Below are positions 35,213 to 47,971 of a stretch of 64,000 nt of DNA, one piece after another (position 1 is the first letter of the stretch; each line of letters begins with the position of its first letter). This stretch comes from Sipunculus nudus (lineage: Eukaryota > Annelida > Sipuncula > Golfingiida > Sipunculidae), in the NCBI GenBank assembly GCA_026874595.1, contig CM049309.1, forward strand, positions 92,030,723-92,094,722, in the 5' to 3' direction. A model generated the notes under the pieces. It was not told the origin of the DNA and made no database searches. It was given only the letters and a program-made list of their open reading frames with translations. A program made the position numbers and the translations under genes.

Positions 35213-35762
35213 TTAGAGTTGACTGTCATTATATGACAGATTCTTTGATACTTAACGTCATCAAGAGCAACTGATTTTGTTTCATCTTCTGTTCTGTTCT
35301 ATTATATTATATTAGATATTATTTTTCATTCTGTTCTATCTTCTATTATGTTTTCTCTATTCTGTTCTTTTTCTATACTGACTCTGACAGTATAATAAAT
35401 CCACACTTTGTAATTATCTGAATTTACTCCGCATGTGGATATTAATCACACATTTCACGTTTGCCTGTTCGGGTCTCTGGAGTATTTGAATATAAGGCTG
35501 GATCTTGATTTTAGACCGTCACATACAGGTCATCCAATACTAAGATGTTTTAGACACACGTTACCTTGGCCGGAACATGGATACCTAACTGCATTTGTTA
35601 TAGTCAGTGGAACGTGATCTTTTTGATATATTTTTTTATCAAAGGCAAGCTCGGAGGACACAATTCACGTTGTTCGGGTAACAGACATTAAAATGACCAT
35701 ACCATGCAAGATATTGATATAATGAAACTGTTTTGACCGTCAACGAAGAAGTCAGGCTTAAC
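35212..35762. other. Intron 2, unannotated; TTCTGTTCT-rich
   Basis: A TTCTGTTCTATTATATTA-like pyrimidine-rich stretch occurs at 35280-35370. Nothing else seen. Confidence 0.45.
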
Positions 35763-36612
35763 CAGCACTGACGACCTGCTGAACGTACGGCCGGACAGAC
35801 TGATTCAGCACTGACTACCTGCTGGACGTACGACTTGACTGACTTACCGAGCACTGACTTCCCGCTGGACGTACGGCCTGACAGACCGACCCAGCACTGA
35901 CTACCTGCTGGACGTACGGCCTGACAGACTGATCCAGCACTGACTTCCTTCTGGACGTACGACTTGACAGACTGACCCAGCACTGACTACCTGCTAGACG
36001 TACGTCTGACAGACTGCCTATACAGCACTGACTACCTGCTGGACGTACGGCCTCACAGGCTGATTCAGCACTGACTACCTGCTGGACGTACGGCCTGACA
36101 GACTGACCCAGCACTGACTACCTGCTGGACGTACGGACTGACAGACCGACCCAGCACTGACTACCTGCTGGACGTACGGTCTGACTGACTGACCCAGCAC
36201 TGACTACCTGCTGGACGTACGGTCTTACAGACTGCTCATACAGCACTGACTACCTGCTGGACGTACGGCCTGACAGACTGACCCAGCACTGACTACCTGC
36301 TGGACGTACGGTCTTACAGACTGCTCATACAGCACTGACTACCTGCTGGACGTAAGGTCTGACTGACTGACCCAGCACTGGCTACCTGCTGGACGTACGG
36401 CCTGACAGACTGCTCATACAGCACTGACTACCTGCTGGACGTACGGCCTGACAGACTGACGCAGCACTGACTACCTGCTAGACGTACGCTCTGACAGACT
36501 GCCTATACAGCACTGACTACCTGCTGGACGTACGGTCTGACTGACTTACCCAGCACTGACCATCTGCTGGACGTACGGCTGACAGACTGACCCAGTACGG
36601 ACTACCTGCTAG
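35763..36612. repeat. ~44-bp minisatellite, about 20 units
   Basis: The unit is CAGCACTGACTACCTGCTGG + ACGTACGGCCTGACAGACTG + ACCC, with a longer variant in which ACCC is replaced by CTCATA or CCTATA. Variants alternate irregularly. Overlapping - strand ORFs rich in Val-Arg-Pro come from the repeat. Confidence 0.93.
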
Positions 36613-37928
36613 ACCGCTTGACTGACTGCTCCCGTGGTCAGGCGCAGGTGCCTGAAGCTCTCTTGCTATGAGGTGTGCAGATCAGCCCAGCCACTCACTT
36701 ATTACCTGGCCTTGGTTGTAACCAGCTTTAGACTACCTAACTGCAACAGGATAATGTCAATAAATTATATGCATTTTCATCAAATGATAATTTAAAGTAG
36801 CCTGTTAAGCTAGTTACGGAAAAATAAAAGCTTGTGGGTATATAATCCCATTTGTTATTTTGAAGTATTTACGAGGTTAACGTTACTTCTGAGTTAAGTT
36901 TGAATGATCTTTCCGATCGTTTTTTTTTTACCTGACGAACACAAGAATTTCATATATTGTAATTACTATAAAGGTGTCGGTACCAGTCTACGCTAACAGG
37001 TGTTTCCGTCGACTCTACCAGTTAACAATGCTGAGAATCCCGCAGAATGTATATTCTGTTTGATTGTAGTGAGGCTGGGTGTATGCATGCTTAGCAGCAG
37101 ATCACCTGCCCTTAATTATGCCGGGTGTTGACTGACTGGCAACACAATTGTAAGCCATTCATGTTAGAATGTAGTTTCTTGCGCCAGCTGGTTGTTACAT
37201 ACCTCGCACTTCACATCACGTGACCACGCCGCGGATCCCCAGTCTAAAATCAGTACAGTCTCAAAGGTTTATTTTGAATACCAACCTCGCAGAAATAGAT
37301 CCTGCATAAGCAAGATGTAATCATGTTAGTGGGGCTTATTTTTTATACTTTTTATTTAGAAGCTTGGTAAAGCGATAGGCGGAGAAGCAGGCGCTGGTAC
37401 AGCGTTACTGAGCGTACGGTACAGATTTTGGAATGTTTAGGGGGTGATATCAGAATCTAAACACGAGTACCATAAGGAAAACCTCCGCGTTTATTAACCA
37501 CCAATCATATGGACTGGAGAACACCCATTAACTACCAATACCGGCGTAATTACAGTGTCCGGAGCTCTAGCCATGACAACATGAGTCACAGGCCTTTTTA
37601 AAACATCCTGATGGGCCCTTGAAGTCATGACACCAGTCATAATTGAACAGTCGTTCCAAAGGTCGTAGTAAAATATTATCTGCATGGGTGAGAGTTTTTT
37701 TCAAATATAAACACTAAAAAAGGCGTGTTTTACTTGTGCTACGATTAAATATATAGTAAAAAGTGAGTCTGATGATGCAAACTACCTCCTCTCTTTTTCG
37801 AAGCAACATTTTGGGACAAAAACGATCGTTAGTTTCAACCGCAGTTATGGCGGTATCCGAGACTAGTCCACACATGTCCCTGTTAGTCTCTTTCTGTTTC
37901 CGTTCAATTGAAGCACGCGTCTCTCTAT
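36613..37928. other. Intron 2, unannotated
   Basis: No gene, RNA or repeat recognised. Confidence 0.5.
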
Positions 37929-38085
37929 ATATTGTTACGGGGTGCACATAAAACCGGACCGAAATGTCTCGCTATAGTGATGCTTGCTTTACTAGTGAAG
38001 CTATTGGAACGTGCTCCACCGACATGGGTTCGAATCCCGTCTTCGAGCCAATTTTCCACTGAGCAAACTGTTTCCGTAACAATAT
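37929..38085 (+). mobile_element. TIR element with tRNA-like core, copy 2
   Basis: The element is bounded by a perfect 12-bp terminal inverted repeat: ATATTGTTACGG at 37929-37940 and CCGTAACAATAT at 38074-38085. Inside, a Pol III A box-like AGTGAAGCTATTGG (37994-38007) and a consensus B box GGGTTCGAATCCC (38026-38038) lie 18 bp apart, about 9 bp closer than in copy 1 (4900-5057), implying a small internal deletion. The 5' segment (TTGTTACGGGGTG, ACATAAAA, CGGAC, TGTCTC), the duplicated CTAGTGAAGC-like motif and the 3' segment (TTTTCC, CTGA, TTCCGTAACA) align with copy 1 across the full length of 157-158 bp. It is non-coding. Confidence 0.75.
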
Positions 38086-41000
38086 TCATGCAGAAAAAAG
38101 GCACGATTTCGTCTAAGTTTCGTGTAGATTTGCAGTTATGATAATGTAGACTTGAACTTGGCGCTTATAGGGACTTTCCATTCTTCGTCGGGCGTCCATG
38201 CATGGACCTAATCCGCGCTTGTTGTCCACGCCAGTCTCGCCTACCGTTTCCGACAAGATTTGTATATCTGTTCGAACCAAAACATATAAGAGACACATTC
38301 GTCCCTCCTTTATTTACTTTTACATTTCACTGATTTGTGTCGATGCCAGTGAACCATAAATAGAATAATCTCGTTTGCAACTGTGTATCAATCTTTGATT
38401 AAATGTGAAAGAAAATGATAAAGAGTATTATATAATAAAAGCCTCAAACCTGTACTCACATGAAGGGTGGGTCGCTGAACTTCATAAAATCTGTTTATAC
38501 ATGTAAAGCCAGTTATTGCGTGTATATAACACATTACTTATACATTTGCGTACTGATAAACGGGATAGGTTTGATCATTTATATGAAATGAGGACTATAT
38601 GTATATATATATAGTAAATATATGTATGTTTGCGACATTTACATAATATGGACTTGTGCTATCAATATAACAATCAAGTGCATCATGTGAGTTCATATTT
38701 AAATGATCAAACTGTTCTCTAATTAGCTCAGGAAACAATGGATATAAATACCCCCCCCCCCCCTTTGCTCAATAGATAAAATAGTCCTGATGATAGAACA
38801 TGCAAATATTCAACACGCATCGACTATGTGTAGACTTTAAATATATACGAAAACGTAATGATTCGCATTTCCATATTTTCTTATGAATTTAGAAGCGTAG
38901 TCCGCGATATAGCTGCAAGTACCCACATGTCAAGAATGTGTGAGCGCTCATTTTTGAGCGGGCGGTGTCGTGTGTAGTCGGATCTGTATAGAGATTTTGA
39001 TGGACTCGGATGAGTTTTTATCAGCTTACGTTCCCTTTACCAGCAAGGCTCAAAGATCAGAGAAATGGCCAGGCACTTTTATTAAAAGTGGTATCTTTGA
39101 AATAGTGGAATGTGCGAGTTAACACGTCGGGGTCTGGGTGGAACAGAAGCCAAGGTCTCGGTGTCAGAGGGCAGCGGTATCAGCCCGTACAAGATAGACC
39201 CGCAAATATCAGACGGGCGGCTGCAGCCTCTCAGAGGGCGTTCTGGCACTGCCCTATGTCGGCTTATGAAATATTCAGCGGATTCGCTTATTATATATAA
39301 TTTGTATATGTGTCTTTTTTGAGTGTGATACTTTTGCCCTCTGTGACCGTAACTGGGGCTTCCTCAGTCAGGTCAGACGAGACGGTTTATTGTCAGCAAG
39401 TGTTACGTTCACTAAGAGACCTGTATCACAGCTGGTCCCACAGATCTGTCCTGTCCTAATCTAAAAATGCTGGCACCAATCATCCAGGCTCTATCTGATA
39501 AAAAAACCCCATGGAAGAAGGTCAACCAAATGTTATAATGTCAAGGATATATATTGGGATAGATAGACGGACACCATACATTCATAGATGGCGGAAAAGG
39601 GGAATTTTAATAAGTTGCATTATGCATTTAAAATGCATTACATTTAAAACATAATTAATTCATTAATAAATCAAATAATAATATAAACATGTAATATATA
39701 TTATTTAAATATATATATATATTAATTAAAAAGATATTAGCGTGTGGATATCTTCTCTGTTTTTTTTCAGTAGCCTCAAAATATCGGTCATTATTACAAC
39801 TATAATACAGTTTTCAATATACGACCACCTGAATCTTCGAGTCATTTGCGTTTTCTACTTGAGGGCGTATTGTTTCATGTAATATTTTATATAGTTATGC
39901 TAAGGTCCATGAACATGTCCTTGAATATGTACCGCTAATCATACAGATGTTGTACTGCTCCTCTACACCAGGACCCCAGTACTGATGACTCATCACTCTG
40001 TATAACTAGGAAGGACTTTGAAGTGTCTTAGCCGAGTAAGTGACGCTGATGTAACAATGAGTGATTCTTTCTGTTACAGGCTCTGGGTGGTCCAATACGT
40101 GTGATGTTTGTGTTCTCTAGAAACATTTCGCTTTTTGTTTTCAATAAACATGGCTCATGTAAAAGCGTGAATTAAAATTCCACCACGTTCCTCTGCCGGG
40201 CTTAAGTTTACCACTTGTTAAAACTTAGCAGCCTGCACTGCCCTCAAAGACCCTTAGACTATGTCTAACCGTATCACAGTCTATCACATAGGGGCAATGC
40301 AACAGGATATGCAGCAATCAGTGAGTCTCGGCGGTCCTGACCCATTAGGGGCGTGCTTGTTTTACTACATTCAATGGAAGATTGCATGCAGCATGTTCCA
40401 AGTGTCCTTTGATTTGGGCTCGAGTTTCTCCGCCAAGTCTGACAGGAGCATTTGATCTTTTAACAATGCCTCTCTCTCTTGGCCGAGACCTCGTATGGAA
40501 TCTTGATATGGCATGATTCTGTTCCCCCGCTTCGTCCACTATTGTTTTATCATTGCGCCCTGCAGTCAACATGTATACACTATACAGGCTTACTTTAAAT
40601 TAACTAGAACTATCAAGAACTATCGATATATTTAATGATACATCTAATTATATGAAATAAAGATGTTCATTTTATGACGTTCAATAGTAAATAAGACAAC
40701 TTATCTGGAGATGTATATACTTTAGGATACACATTAACAAATACCTTTCGCTATTCTAAATGCTGTGAATGTTTTTCTTTTGGAAATTTATATACAAATG
40801 AAATATCTGAGCACGTGAAAAAAGCTCCCAATGCGCGCAATTGTTTTTAAACGGTCACTCTCAGGGCTTTTTTAGGATGTTATTGTCCCTTTCTTAAATC
40901 AAAACGTAAATTTTTCTAATGATGGGAGTACAATGTCTCCTTGTTTAATGATTCAAAGGTCAAACATCTTCAGAGTTTATGGCCACATTAAAGATTTACA

Positions 41001-42519
41001 TGCAAGGCGAGTTTAATCAGTGTTTATCCCGATGAAATTAAAAATATTCAAAGTCTTTACCGCAGTGTAAAGAAACAACAGAAATCCACCACAATAGCTA
41101 CAGATAATTTCTCTACACAAACAATTTAGTTGGTAATACACTAACGAAAATATTCAGTGTTGTTGTATTACCGCGGTTTTCAAAAGGCGCAAAAGGGAAA
41201 TATCTGTCAGCGGCTAGGTTTTGATGGCACAGAAAGCGGTAACACTACCTGCTGGGTAACTAAAGCACCGCCTGGATTCTACAGTCACGTCTGAGCCATG
41301 GTTAAACTTCCAGAAAAAAAAATAAAGACAACACTGCCGCTAGCTCCCTGCATGTTGTATTCATAAAACCATGGTCTTATTGCTTGTAAGGAAAAAGTTA
41401 ATACCGTCCCCCAGGGGATATATATAAGATGAAAAAATAACACACTGATACCTCTGGAAGTTTTACATTTATTTCATTACTAGTAAAATCGTTTGTCTTA
41501 CCACATATATACCAATAGTCTTCAATACAAGTACATTGTCGAGAGAATAAGACCTTTATACAAGAGACAGGTCAGAATTATCTTTAAGACTGGCTACATG
41601 TAAAATAATAAATACTTGTAGGTACACACTTAACTGAAATTTACTTGTAAACAAAACTAGCACAATAAAATAAAACGCCAGGAAAAAGATAACACTTACA
41701 CTAAACATACACACATATATAGGGCCGTATTATCTTTTTATATTGATAATATTGTCTGCTTCTTTTCAGTATGCAACCAGAATGTACGGAAATGGTGAAA
41801 CTCTTAAAATTGTGACTATTAATGACTGATATATATTGCAAATGAATCTTTTATAAGAATGACTCTTAAACCAAGATTCTAAAACTGCTATACACTGCAT
41901 ACAACTTTTTTTCTCTTTTATCAATAATGACCTTTCTTTAAAGATGATTTTTACGATGATTTTTAGACACTGAGGGAGGTACATTTATTAAGAAGTATGA
42001 GACACTTTTTCGTGACGTGACTTAGCATTTCCCTCAAAGCGGTTCTCATAAGGATTGGGGGACGCTCAAGTCACTCATAAGGATTGTTTGAGCTAGAATG
42101 ATGGACATGCCCTGGAGCGCCTAATTTATTCATTGGCCTGGCTTTCTACAGACTAGAGATGACTAAAAACGTTTATTCAAAACAAGATTAAGAAGGGAGT
42201 ACTTCCATTACTGAGAGTAAAGTCAGTACAGGATTTTAAAACCTCACCGGTAGACAGATAATACTAATGGAGTGGTCACAGAGTTGATCCCTCACCCAAA
42301 ACCTGACATTTTAGAATAAATGCTATTTCCCTAAAGGATACACACAGCCAAATGGATATTGGAAATTGGAAATAGGTGGTCCTTGCTAGAAAAGCAATCA
42401 TCTTTTGCCGAACGATGGGTGAAAATTTCGAGGCCGCGTACGTATAATTGGATGTAGACGAAGACATTTGAAAATGCCCAGGTGACAGCTTGTCTGTCAC
42501 AAAATGTCGGTAATGACCA
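38086..42519. other. Intron 2, unannotated; poly(C) near 38751
   Basis: Mostly AT-rich with a C13-14 run at about 38751-38763. Open stretches near 39110, 40261 and 40345 have no domain. No supported gene. Confidence 0.45.
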
Positions 42520-42707
42520 CTATGAGAGATTGGATCTGACACTTTCATTTGCTGTTCCACGGCGCAGCCCTTCAGGTCTGTCCATGTTCTGTCCATCCAG
42601 CACCTCAACAAGGGCCCTCAGGAAGTCATGTCGTATGCATTTGATCTGATATAAGCCCTGCATCATGTCCAGACAAATGTCCTTGAGTATAGGGACTTTC
42701 AGTCCAT
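42520..42707 (-). CDS. Candidate terminal exon of an unidentified - strand gene
   Basis: On the - strand an acceptor (GTGTTTTACAG) precedes a 188-bp stretch that stays open for 61 codons and ends in TAG at 42520. It begins in phase 1. The translation is GLKVPILKDICLDMMQGLYQ, then IKCIRHDFLRALVEVLDGQ, then a polar tail ending VRSNLS. The first two-thirds has the heptad-like spacing of a soluble amphipathic helical domain with balanced charge, and the composition is far more protein-like than surrounding frames. I do not recognise the family. AATAAA-like signals occur downstream on the - strand (near 42128 and 42310). If real, it belongs to a gene nested antisense in intron 2 or reading through it. 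The upstream exon was not found. It could also be a retained piece of a pseudogene. Confidence 0.35.
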
Positions 42708-45700
42708 CTGTAAAACACGTGACTGTGCATGGTATAAATGGCTGGAGACTATAACATTATACACAAAGAACTACTAAACACAGTGATCGACGGTATGGAA
42801 GTGTTACCGTAAGAGGACATTGTTGTTGCGTACAACTGCTGTCTTTTAACAGGATTCGGCAAACTGGATCATTCATCTGTGATCTCCAGGAAAACGTATT
42901 TGTCTCGGGAAAACGCAGTGAAAAACCAAATGTGGTATTTTTTTCAAATCATTCAGATATTCTTTTTTTGTTGAGAGAGAAAGAGAAACTTCTACCGGCA
43001 CACCTGGTCGAGGAGTAATTGATACACAGTCAAACATTTAATTAAGGAACATTTTAACTTATATTGGCCATAACAGTAATGGTATAATTAAAAAGTACAG
43101 GTTTATTACGCACTTAAACATTTCATAACTCATGACTACAACCAGCATTCGGAAACAAATATAGCAGGTACCATACATTCAACAATTTTATTTAATGATA
43201 CACTAATAGACCAATATGTTATCACAGGAAGATTAACGTTGTTGCTCATAGGAGCTTTCAGGGGCATTTGAAAGAACATCAACAAGGGTCCAATGTGTGT
43301 GAGTGATCGGTCTCACAGAATGAACTTAGGTTGAACTTGGGTTGATGAGCGATTCAAGTTCATTAAATATTTCCAAGAAGTATCTATAAAAAAAACCAAG
43401 GCCTTTTACCTCTAATAACTCCTAATATACGGCCTGCATGTACAGAGAGTCAGTTCTGATATTTGATTATCATTTAGATGCAAGTCTGTCGGAAAAAGGG
43501 CGGTCCACGCTAACACGAGGTTTCATACCACCCAGTGGTTGTGTCACTGCCGTACGAGGAGACCGACATCACACTGCTCGTACAATGCCAAAGCTTCATG
43601 CACTGATTATATATAAAAGACCCGCCACTCCGTCATCCTACATCCAGACAACAGGACATTTTGTTTATTTCAGCTAAAGAAAGTATTTATGACCCTCACC
43701 GCAAAAGATTTTGTAAAGGCAATGCATTAATAAACAAAGATGGCAGCTTCATTCATCATCACCGTACAATTACGTCAGAAGCGGTACCCAGCATCCCAGG
43801 CCAATTTACTTTTCACAACACACACAAATATATATTATATATATATATATATATAAATATAAATTAACGACCTACGTGTGTGCCATGTGTTACTTCATAC
43901 TTCAGCGCTTCTATCTTCTAACTACGTATAGAAAACACAATGGTGGAAATGCGGTCATTATATTATGACAGCGTCATCATTATATAACAGGGTCTTCGGT
44001 TATAGAGCTTTATAATTATGCCCTTACATTATAAGTGTTGTGACAGATGCCAGGATCAGGATGTAAGCAGTAAGACAGTCCGTCCATTTCTGTGGAGTGG
44101 TTTTTGCTGCCAATGTGTTTTGCTCGTTTGCCCGGAGAAAGCACTACCATATGACATTTGATTACGCGAGTTGATTCATCATTTTGTATCTAAATAGCCG
44201 GGGTCTATTTGTTATACCAGATGTGTTTGTGCTTGCTGTTTAGTAGCTGTGCTGTACAAAACCAGCCACAGGATTAATCATGCCCAAGTTATCAAGGTGC
44301 TACACGGTTTACTTAAGATTATATTTGAGAAATAGACAGTCACGTGGCCGTCCGACCTGCACTCGAGCCGCATGGCACGGCCATGTCGGGGTTTGTAACA
44401 TTATAAGGGGAGGGGTCCATGATTTCAAGTGGTTAGACACCCTGTTACAACACCGACGTCTAAGTTTTTACCCGGTGCGAGGTTGAACGCTTGTTTAGCT
44501 GATCAGATGTCTCAATACAAGTTCTGATTTCTCTCTCACTCAGTCACGTATATAAAGCTCATCAGATAACCTCAACCTGCTGTCACGTGTCACTGGATGT
44601 CACTCAATGCGAGCAAGACTCGGAGAGAATAAACACGTTCCTTATTCAGCGTCCTGCCAGAAATATACCTATTTCATCAAAGTGTTACTGCTTATGGCCC
44701 AAATAAATTGTTTGTGGTTTATGCCGAGTTGTTTATAGATTATCTTCACACTTCGGCTCACCCTGGCTTCCACCAGAGGTCATTTCTACTCGTACTCTTA
44801 ATTGTGGGTACGATTCTGCAGTGACTCAGAGTGACTTCGACTGTTTCGTGAAATATACTGGTACCTGCATTTATTAACTTTATAGTCTGGTCCCATCTCA
44901 CTTCGGCTCAAACAGGCAAAATGGAAAAAAACTGTACTGCACTGTGTCTAATGAATGGAGCTTCCGATGACACAGATTATCAGGTACCGAGAGATTGTTA
45001 TTCGGTTCGTTCGGGAAACCATACAATGTAATAACTCAGAAACACGAATATTTCCGTATAAGGACAGTCTGGGTTTATAAAGACTTAATATACCGCATGT
45101 ATTTTTTTCATTTTTCAACAGAATATCATTTATATTTTTAGACTTAAATTACAGCAATATGTCATTTTTTCTTATTTGGAAGCTTATTCTGTATTCTAAT
45201 TATGTAATTGAGAAACAGCTATCATCATGTTTATGAAACCTACAAAGTGTAACGAGGTTAAACCACAAAGTTCTTCAAGAATAAGGCTAATTTCCCAACA
45301 ATTGGTCCCAGTTTGAAAACAAATTCATTCAAAAGCACCAACTTAAAATACTCGAATTGTCCTGATACTCCCCTGAAGTTCTCCTTTATTTTGATCTGCA
45401 TGGGACAGCTTTATCTTCAGCATTGGCACCTGTGGTCCCTTCTTCTTAGCCCTTAGTGTTACAGGTCATGCCTGTCGAGCAGCTGAGGGTCATGACCCAT
45501 GGGTCACTTGTTTCATGTTTCACTTTAATGCCACATCAAGAAAACCTGCATGGTTCTTTTCCACATAGGCGTACTTTCAAGGACCACAGTAATCGGTTCC
45601 TTGGCTAGTTTACTTGGCTAGTGCAGATGGGGGGGGGGGGGGGGCTTTCAAAATATGTTGCCTTATTGCCATTCAAAAAAACTATCATAGCAGCATCATA

Positions 45701-46513
45701 TTATTGTCATGTGATGGTTGGAGTGACGTGTATCTGAAACTGATCAAAATTAATTATGCTGATGCGTGTCAGGATCCACCCACTGTAGGCTCATGTGAAT
45801 TTGATCGAGATAAATGTCGTCATACCACGTGACCCCCGAATCCGGAAGTAATACTGTCCTGATGCCATGTACGATAAGGTCAACTTATATTAACGTCATC
45901 CAGTTTATTCTCATTTTGCCTTATGAGCATGCCATTTGCACATGCCATTTGCACAATCTGTATATGGTATTATTCAGTGTTTTATTAATGGTGTAACTGA
46001 AGCAAAGCATGAAGAATAAAGCACGATATATATATATGTGATTAAGCCAAATATAATTTATTTTTCAATATATCCTCCGAATTAGGAGGAAATGTTTCCC
46101 TGAAAGTTTGCAAGTTGGGTTTTCTGTGTTATTTTGAGTGTTTGTTTGTTGCATTGTGCATGTGTAACTAAACACAGATTCAGCAGAGATTTTTCAGATT
46201 CGATGGGTTGTAGTAAATCATGGAAGAGAATCCATAATTTATATGCCTGATCCGGATCCGGTTCCAGAATCTTTGTTTTTTTAATCAAAACCAAAACTTT
46301 ATGTATCACGTGTTACTATCTGGGATTTTAAGGGTTTTTTTTTTTCTTTAACTTCTCTCTCCCGGGGTTGTCTCAGAGCATCTTTTATTCCATACATCTC
46401 ATTTCATCATCGACATCGCCCGAGAAAAGTTTAATATTATAACATAGTAAAACATAATCTGCAAACAATCACGTTAAATCTAATAATTATTTTAACATTA
46501 TTGCATGATCAAA
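42708..46513. other. Intron 2, unannotated; poly(G) near 45629 and probable LINE 3' UTR at the right end
   Basis: A G run of about 14-15 lies at 45629-45643, and a short (AT)n tract at about 43828-43858. From about 46020 to 46513 the sequence lies just beyond the LINE ORF2 stop and probably includes its 3' UTR. A - strand A11 run at 46335-46345 is a possible poly(A) end, but no matching target-site duplication was found. No other gene recognised. Confidence 0.45.
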
Positions 46514-47971
46514 TTAAGCCTGGTTGGATAATTTTCCATTTTTGTACATGTTTATCGAGTTTGTTCCTTTTTCTGCTACCCTTCTTTCCAACAGTTCAAT
46601 ACATTTTACTTTCCTAAGAAACTTATTTAATGATGGAGCATCAAATTTTTCTCTGTCAGAAAATACCACCAATTTAAAAATTAACAATATAGTGTCAATA
46701 AGAGGCTTATGTTGGGCATCTTTGCTAATTCCCATGTAGATTATGCATGTGTTCAATAGTGGTAGATTTAATCCATAGTTACAGGCCCATTCTTTTATCT
46801 TACAATGAAAATTTACGCTGACTATATACATTCACAAAACAAATGCATGACCGATTCACGTTCTACAAAACAATAAGAACATCCGTTGTTGTCGGCTATT
46901 CTCCAGATGTAGAGTTTTGCCTTTACATTTTAAAAGTTATGCAGTATTCTATACTGGAACTGGCGCAAATACATATCCATTGTTGTTGTGTTAATATGCG
47001 CAGCTGCATCAGTCCAAGAAAAAACTATTCCCAAGTACACTTTGGAGATAAGATTTGAAAGAGGTTCACATACTTTCTTTTTTATCATTTCATCATATAT
47101 ATATCTAAACTTAATGTTTCTAATGTCTAACCAGTTTTCTCCCAGTGGCATAACTATACGGCCTCTGGTGATGGCATAAAAATCAACTGGTTCTTTTTTG
47201 CCGGTAAGTGTTTTTTTCCAGTTCTGAGGTATAGCTTGTTGAATAGACAACCAGTGAATAAATTGTGTTTTATAAGCTTTACATTCTCCTGGCAACAGTT
47301 CTATCAGACCTTTCTTACACCCGTTGCTATGATATAATTGAAATACATACTTTATTCCAAGGTCATGCAAGTATTTGTTAAAGATTGTCTTCTCCCCAAC
47401 TAATATAAGTCTGATATTCCATATTGTTTGCAACCCTACACTCAAGGCGCTGGCAGGTATACTTGAGGTAAATGTTGCCCATGATTCGAGACAATCTATA
47501 TAAAATCCTGGTAGCTTTTTCAATAATGTGCGTGTTTCAAAATTTGCATGGATATTTTCAATTCCACCAATATTTTTTAAAATAGAAGTTTGGTATCACC
47601 GTACATTTTAAATTTGGTACAGTTTTTATCCTTATTATCCACATAATCCTCTGGCTTTCTAACACACAATCTATATATGGCAGTGTTATTCCGCCGTTTT
47701 CAGTACCGCTTATAAGGACCTCATACTTAATCTTTGGTTTTCTACCATACCAAATAAAATCCACCATGCAATTTTTAACCTGTTTGACAAAATCTTTCGG
47801 CGGTTCTGGGATATTCATGACATACAGTGGCTTTGAGATACACAAACATTTTAACACGGTATTTCTCCCGTATATAGTCAAATTTCTAGACTTCCAAAGA
47901 TTCAATACATTCCTCATATTATTATATACATTTGTAAAGTTCAACTGGTTGCCTTAATCAATATTATATGT
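46514..47971 (-). pseudogene. LINE ORF2 C-terminal region with Cys/His motif
   Basis: It continues after two stops with LWKSRNLTIYGRNTVLKCL and FIWYGRKPKIKYEVL, then GRIVMPLGENW and LRQFQYRILHNF. An in-frame TAA at 46930 is followed by LYIWRIADNNGCSYC and HLFCEC (about 46829-46880), the CxxC...HxxxC motif near the end of L1/Tx1 ORF2. After a frameshift the tail LPLLNTCIIYMGI ... FKLVVFSDREKF runs to a stop at 46514. Confidence 0.88.

Noticed and set aside
35639-36114. Val/Ser/Arg-rich ORFs of 99-114 codons on the - strand
   Set aside because: Translations of the 44-bp minisatellite.
45614-45832. Cys-rich end (DACQDPPTVGSCEFDRDKC) as a Kunitz or TIL-like exon
   Set aside because: Cysteine spacing fits no family I know, and the frame starts in a poly(G) tract.
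46335-46345. Poly(A) end of the LINE
   Set aside because: The A11 run is on the right strand but no target-site duplication matching the 5' side could be found.
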